Shown here: piece by piece, positions 3,184 to 5,846 of the stretch
Numbering within the stretch: position 1 is the first letter of the stretch
How the letters are laid out: each line of letters opens with the position of its first letter
DNA from: a bacterium
Lineage (GTDB): Bacteria; SM23-31; JAUVVT01
NCBI GenBank assembly: GCA_030604505.1
Contig: JAUVVT010000148.1
Location: forward strand, 1 to 5,846
Direction: 5' to 3'
DNA: 5,846 nt
The notes under the pieces: model-generated
The model's input: only the letters and a program-made list of their open reading frames with translations
What the model was told of the DNA's origin: nothing
The model's database searches: none
Made by a program: the position numbers and the translations under genes

Positions 3184-5846
3184 ATGAGGAAAGTTTTATC
3201 GTTAATATTGATTTTATTTTTTTGTTTAATATTATCAGATGTTATATATTCTTATAATCTTAGAACATTAAATTTAAATGGTGTCTGGGATTTTAAGGTT
3301 GACAGAGAGTTGGCATTTTCTGTTGATGATATTGACTTTTCTATTAATGTTAGAAAGATTAACGTACCGTCCTGCTGGGAAGCGGAGTTTGCAGAACTTC
3401 TGGATTACAGCGGTGTTTGCTGGTATGGAAAAACTTTTCAAGTTCCCAATGAATGGAAAGGGAAAAGGATTCTGATTAATTTTGATGCTGTAGATTATTA
3501 TGCCAAGGTTTGGATAAATAAAAAGCCCGCCGGTGAACATGAGGGAGGGTATCTGCCTTTTAGCTTTGAAATTCAGGACAAAATTAAATTTGATAATGAA
3601 AATGAAATTATTGTAAAAGTTACAGACCCGTATGGTGACGATTCCAGATTTCCAAAATTTCCATTCAAAGAGATTCCGCACGGGAAACAGAGCTGGTATT
3701 CTCCTTCAGGAGGAATCTGGCAGGATGTCTCGATTACGGTAAAAAATGATAATTATTTTACCCTGCTTCATATAACTCCCGATATTGATAAAGGTAAAGC
3801 AGTTGTGAAAATTAAACTGAAATATCCATCTGCAAACATTAATAAAAAGCTCATTAAAGTCGATATTTTTGAAGAAGATTCGCCTGAGAGTGAGAAACAT
3901 TCCGCTTCTGTAAATCTTCAGAGAGACAAGCAGGAATATAATTTGGAAGTATTTATACCCGCCTTCAAATACTGGGATATTGATAGTCCCTTTTTATATA
4001 AAGCCTGTGCAAAATTAATGAATGACAATGTTGAAACTGACAGGATACAGGATACTTTTGGTATGAGGAAGTTTGAGATTAAGGATAAAAGAATATATTT
4101 GAATGGTCATGCCTTATATATTATGGGTGCACTTGACCAGAATTATTATCCAATAACAAGATACCGGGCTCCTTCTGATGAGTTTATCAGGGAAGAATTT
4201 TTAAAAGGGAAACATATGGGCTTAAATTGTCTGAGAACACATATAAAAATTCCCGAACCGAGGTATCTTTATCAGGCAGATAAGCTCGGACTTTTATTAT
4301 GGGTTGACCTTCCCAACTGGGATGTCTTGACGGAAAAAGCCAAAGAAAGAGCAAAAAAGACATTAACAGAATGGATTAAAAGAGATTATAACCACCCTTC
4401 AATCTTTGTATGGAATATAATAAATGAAGATTGGGGAACCGACCTGAAAAAAGAAGACCATCGAAAATGGTTATGCGAGATGTATGATTATACCAAATCG
4501 CTGGATAAAACAAGATTTGTCGTTGATAATTCTGTTTGTGGAGGCAATGCACATGTAAAAACAGATATTGAAGATACTCACTATTATTTTTCAATACCTG
4601 ACAAAAAAGAGGAATTCGATAAAAAAACAAGGGAATTTGCCAATTATGCTGACTGGAATTTCTTTTATGAAGGATATAAACGAAGGGGAACAGAGCCGTT
4701 GATTCTTTCCGAGTTTGGTAATTGGGGATTACCGAGCATTAATAAAATTAGGAAATATTATGGAGGGGAGCCATGGTGGTTTAAAACCGGCAGGCCGAAC
4801 AGCACGATACCGGAAGGAGCAGAAAGAAAATTTTACATCTGGGGACTTGACCAGATTTTTGGAAACTTTGACGGATTGGCTTTGGCATTCCAGAAAGCCG
4901 AATTTGAGGAATTGAAATATCAGATTGAAAACCTAAGAAAATATCCGAATATTATTGGGCATATTATAACGGAATTTACGGATTTAAACTGGGAAAGCAA
5001 CGGCTTACTTGATATGTGCAGAAATACAAAGGTTTTTTATGATGATATTGGTAAAATCCATGACCAGGATTTAATAATTCCGTACTGGGAAAAAATAAAT
5101 TTCTGGAGCGGTGAAAAATTTAGTATGGATGTCGGTTTATCTCATTTCTCAAAAATTGATATCAGAAGATTGTATTTACAGTGGAGATTAGTCGGATTTG
5201 ATATAAAAGGAAGTATTGATGAGATTTCTGCAGATAAATATACATCAAGAATTTTAGGAAAGATTGAATTTACTGTTCCCGAAGTGGAAACCTCGCAGAA
5301 AACAAAAATCATATTCGAGTTAAAGGATGGATCCGGGAGTATTGTATCTGAAAATTTTCAGGAAATAATAATCTTTCCTGCTGAATATAAAAAAGCGCCG
5401 AAAAAAGTTGATATATATCTTGATAATTCTCTAAGCAGATTAAGATACAGACTTATTGAAGCCGGATTCCGTGTGCGGGATAATCTCAATCAGGAGATAG
5501 ACTGCGCAGTCAGCTCAAATATTACTCCTGAAATTGAAAACTATCTTGATAAGAATGGTAATTTATTGCTTTTGAAAACAAAAGATATCGAGATAAAAAA
5601 TGGATTGCCTGTGAAGTTTGTTAGTCGCGATGTAGACGGACGCTGGGGTAACTGGTGCAGTACGTTTATATGGTTGAAAAAGGATAAAATGTTTCAAAAG
5701 GTTCACCTTGGCGACCATATCGGATTCAGTTTTTATAATGTTACTCCAGATGAGGTTATCATAGGCTACAATCCGGAAGAAAACAAAGACTGTATAAGCG
5801 GTATATTTAGAGGATGGCTGCATGTTCCTGCTGTATTGGCAGGACA
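3184..5846 (+). CDS. Exported glycoside hydrolase family 2 enzyme (partial, runs off right edge)
   Basis: The frame is open from ATG at 3184 to the window end: 887 complete codons with no stop. GAGGA at 3172-3176 lies seven bases upstream. Residues 1-25 (MRKVLSLILILFFCLILSD...) form a likely signal peptide. GH2 domains follow: a sugar-binding jelly roll (about 28-185, with LNGVWDF and HGKQSWYSPSGGIWQ at 166-180), an Ig-like sandwich (about 186-298), and a TIM barrel beginning near FGMRKFEI (292-299). The acid/base Glu415 is in WNIINED and the nucleophile Glu510 is in LSEFG; both are present, so the enzyme should be an active retaining exo-glycosidase. The family includes beta-galactosidases, beta-glucuronidases and beta-mannosidases, and the substrate cannot be told from sequence. 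After the barrel come a beta-rich segment (about 655-735), a Rossmann- or amidotransferase-like segment (about 742-805) and a Trp-rich region (820-887) that continues past the edge. It has its own promoter and no sugar genes nearby. Confidence 0.93.
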   Translation, partial: MRKVLSLILILFFCLILSDVIYSYNLRTLNLNGVWDFKVDRELAFSVDDIDFSINVRKINVPSCWEAEFAELLDYSGVCWYGKTFQVPNEWKGKRILINFDAVDYYAKVWINKKPAGEHEGGYLPFSFEIQDKIKFDNENEIIVKVTDPYGDDSRFPKFPFKEIPHGKQSWYSPSGGIWQDVSITVKNDNYFTLLHITPDIDKGKAVVKIKLKYPSANINKKLIKVDIFEEDSPESEKHSASVNLQRDKQEYNLEVFIPAFKYWDIDSPFLYKACAKLMNDNVETDRIQDTFGMRKFEIKDKRIYLNGHALYIMGALDQNYYPITRYRAPSDEFIREEFLKGKHMGLNCLRTHIKIPEPRYLYQADKLGLLLWVDLPNWDVLTEKAKERAKKTLTEWIKRDYNHPSIFVWNIINEDWGTDLKKEDHRKWLCEMYDYTKSLDKTRFVVDNSVCGGNAHVKTDIEDTHYYFSIPDKKEEFDKKTREFANYADWNFFYEGYKRRGTEPLILSEFGNWGLPSINKIRKYYGGEPWWFKTGRPNSTIPEGAERKFYIWGLDQIFGNFDGLALAFQKAEFEELKYQIENLRKYPNIIGHIITEFTDLNWESNGLLDMCRNTKVFYDDIGKIHDQDLIIPYWEKINFWSGEKFSMDVGLSHFSKIDIRRLYLQWRLVGFDIKGSIDEISADKYTSRILGKIEFTVPEVETSQKTKIIFELKDGSGSIVSENFQEIIIFPAEYKKAPKKVDIYLDNSLSRLRYRLIEAGFRVRDNLNQEIDCAVSSNITPEIENYLDKNGNLLLLKTKDIEIKNGLPVKFVSRDVDGRWGNWCSTFIWLKKDKMFQKVHLGDHIGFSFYNVTPDEVIIGYNPEENKDCISGIFRGWLHVPAVLAG

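Noticed and set aside
3278..3475. Plus-strand open frame of 65 codons in another phase
   Set aside because: It overlaps the GH2 N-terminal domain in a different frame and has no ribosome binding site or family features.
3274..3681. Minus-strand open frame of 135 codons
   Set aside because: It lies entirely opposite the GH2 gene, whose motifs are unmistakable, and its translation is rich in Phe, Ile and Asn, as expected of an antisense shadow.
4376..4630. Minus-strand open frame of 84 codons
   Set aside because: It is opposite the GH2 catalytic barrel, including the acid/base region, and is a shadow; the same applies to minus-strand frames at 3706-3900 and 5563-5823 and to the plus-strand out-of-phase frame at 4715-4915.

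Overview
The window is about 35% G+C by eye and comes from a bacterium. It uses ordinary Shine-Dalgarno sites, sigma-70-type promoters and TGA as a normal stop: the sigma factor, thioredoxin and FmdB-like genes all end in TGA. The mix of an ECF-type sigma factor with a zinc-finger anti-sigma partner, a small thioredoxin, an FmdB-type zinc ribbon and an exported family 2 glycoside hydrolase suggests a free-living, probably anaerobic, polysaccharide-degrading bacterium. The phylum cannot be fixed from sequence alone; uncultured Planctomycetes/Lentisphaerae-like or related lineages are plausible.

Layout. At 1-95, minus strand, lies the start of a membrane or exported protein that leaves the window on the left. 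A divergent AT-rich intergenic region (96-404) separates it from a plus-strand series. This series is an ECF-like sigma factor (405-1013), a 74-residue zinc-binding anti-sigma protein (1015-1239), a thioredoxin with an unusual CMPC active site (1463-1795), a tiny membrane-protein reading frame interrupted by one TGA (1885-2046), and an FmdB-like zinc-ribbon protein (2062-2265). Next comes 918 nt with no intact gene (2266-3183). It holds a MITE-like palindromic element (2435-2562), a possible decayed reading frame (2738-2881), a good sigma-70 promoter (2915-2942) and a second inverted-repeat element (3050-3145). From 3184 to the right edge runs an exported GH2 enzyme, cut off by the window.

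How the genes may work together. The sigma/anti-sigma pair followed by thioredoxin recalls the SigR-RsrA-thioredoxin redox circuit of actinobacteria. The anti-sigma protein has Cys5, His31, Cys35 and Cys38, the same spacing as the zinc ligands of RsrA, and has no membrane segment. A cytoplasmic thiol-stress switch is therefore a reasonable inference, not a demonstrated function. The small frame between thioredoxin and FmdB is the most speculative item. Its TGA is followed 11 nt later by a perfect 6-bp stem with a guanine-containing loop, the geometry of a bacterial SECIS element, but a plain nonsense mutation is also possible. The GH2 gene has its own promoter and long leader and looks functionally separate.
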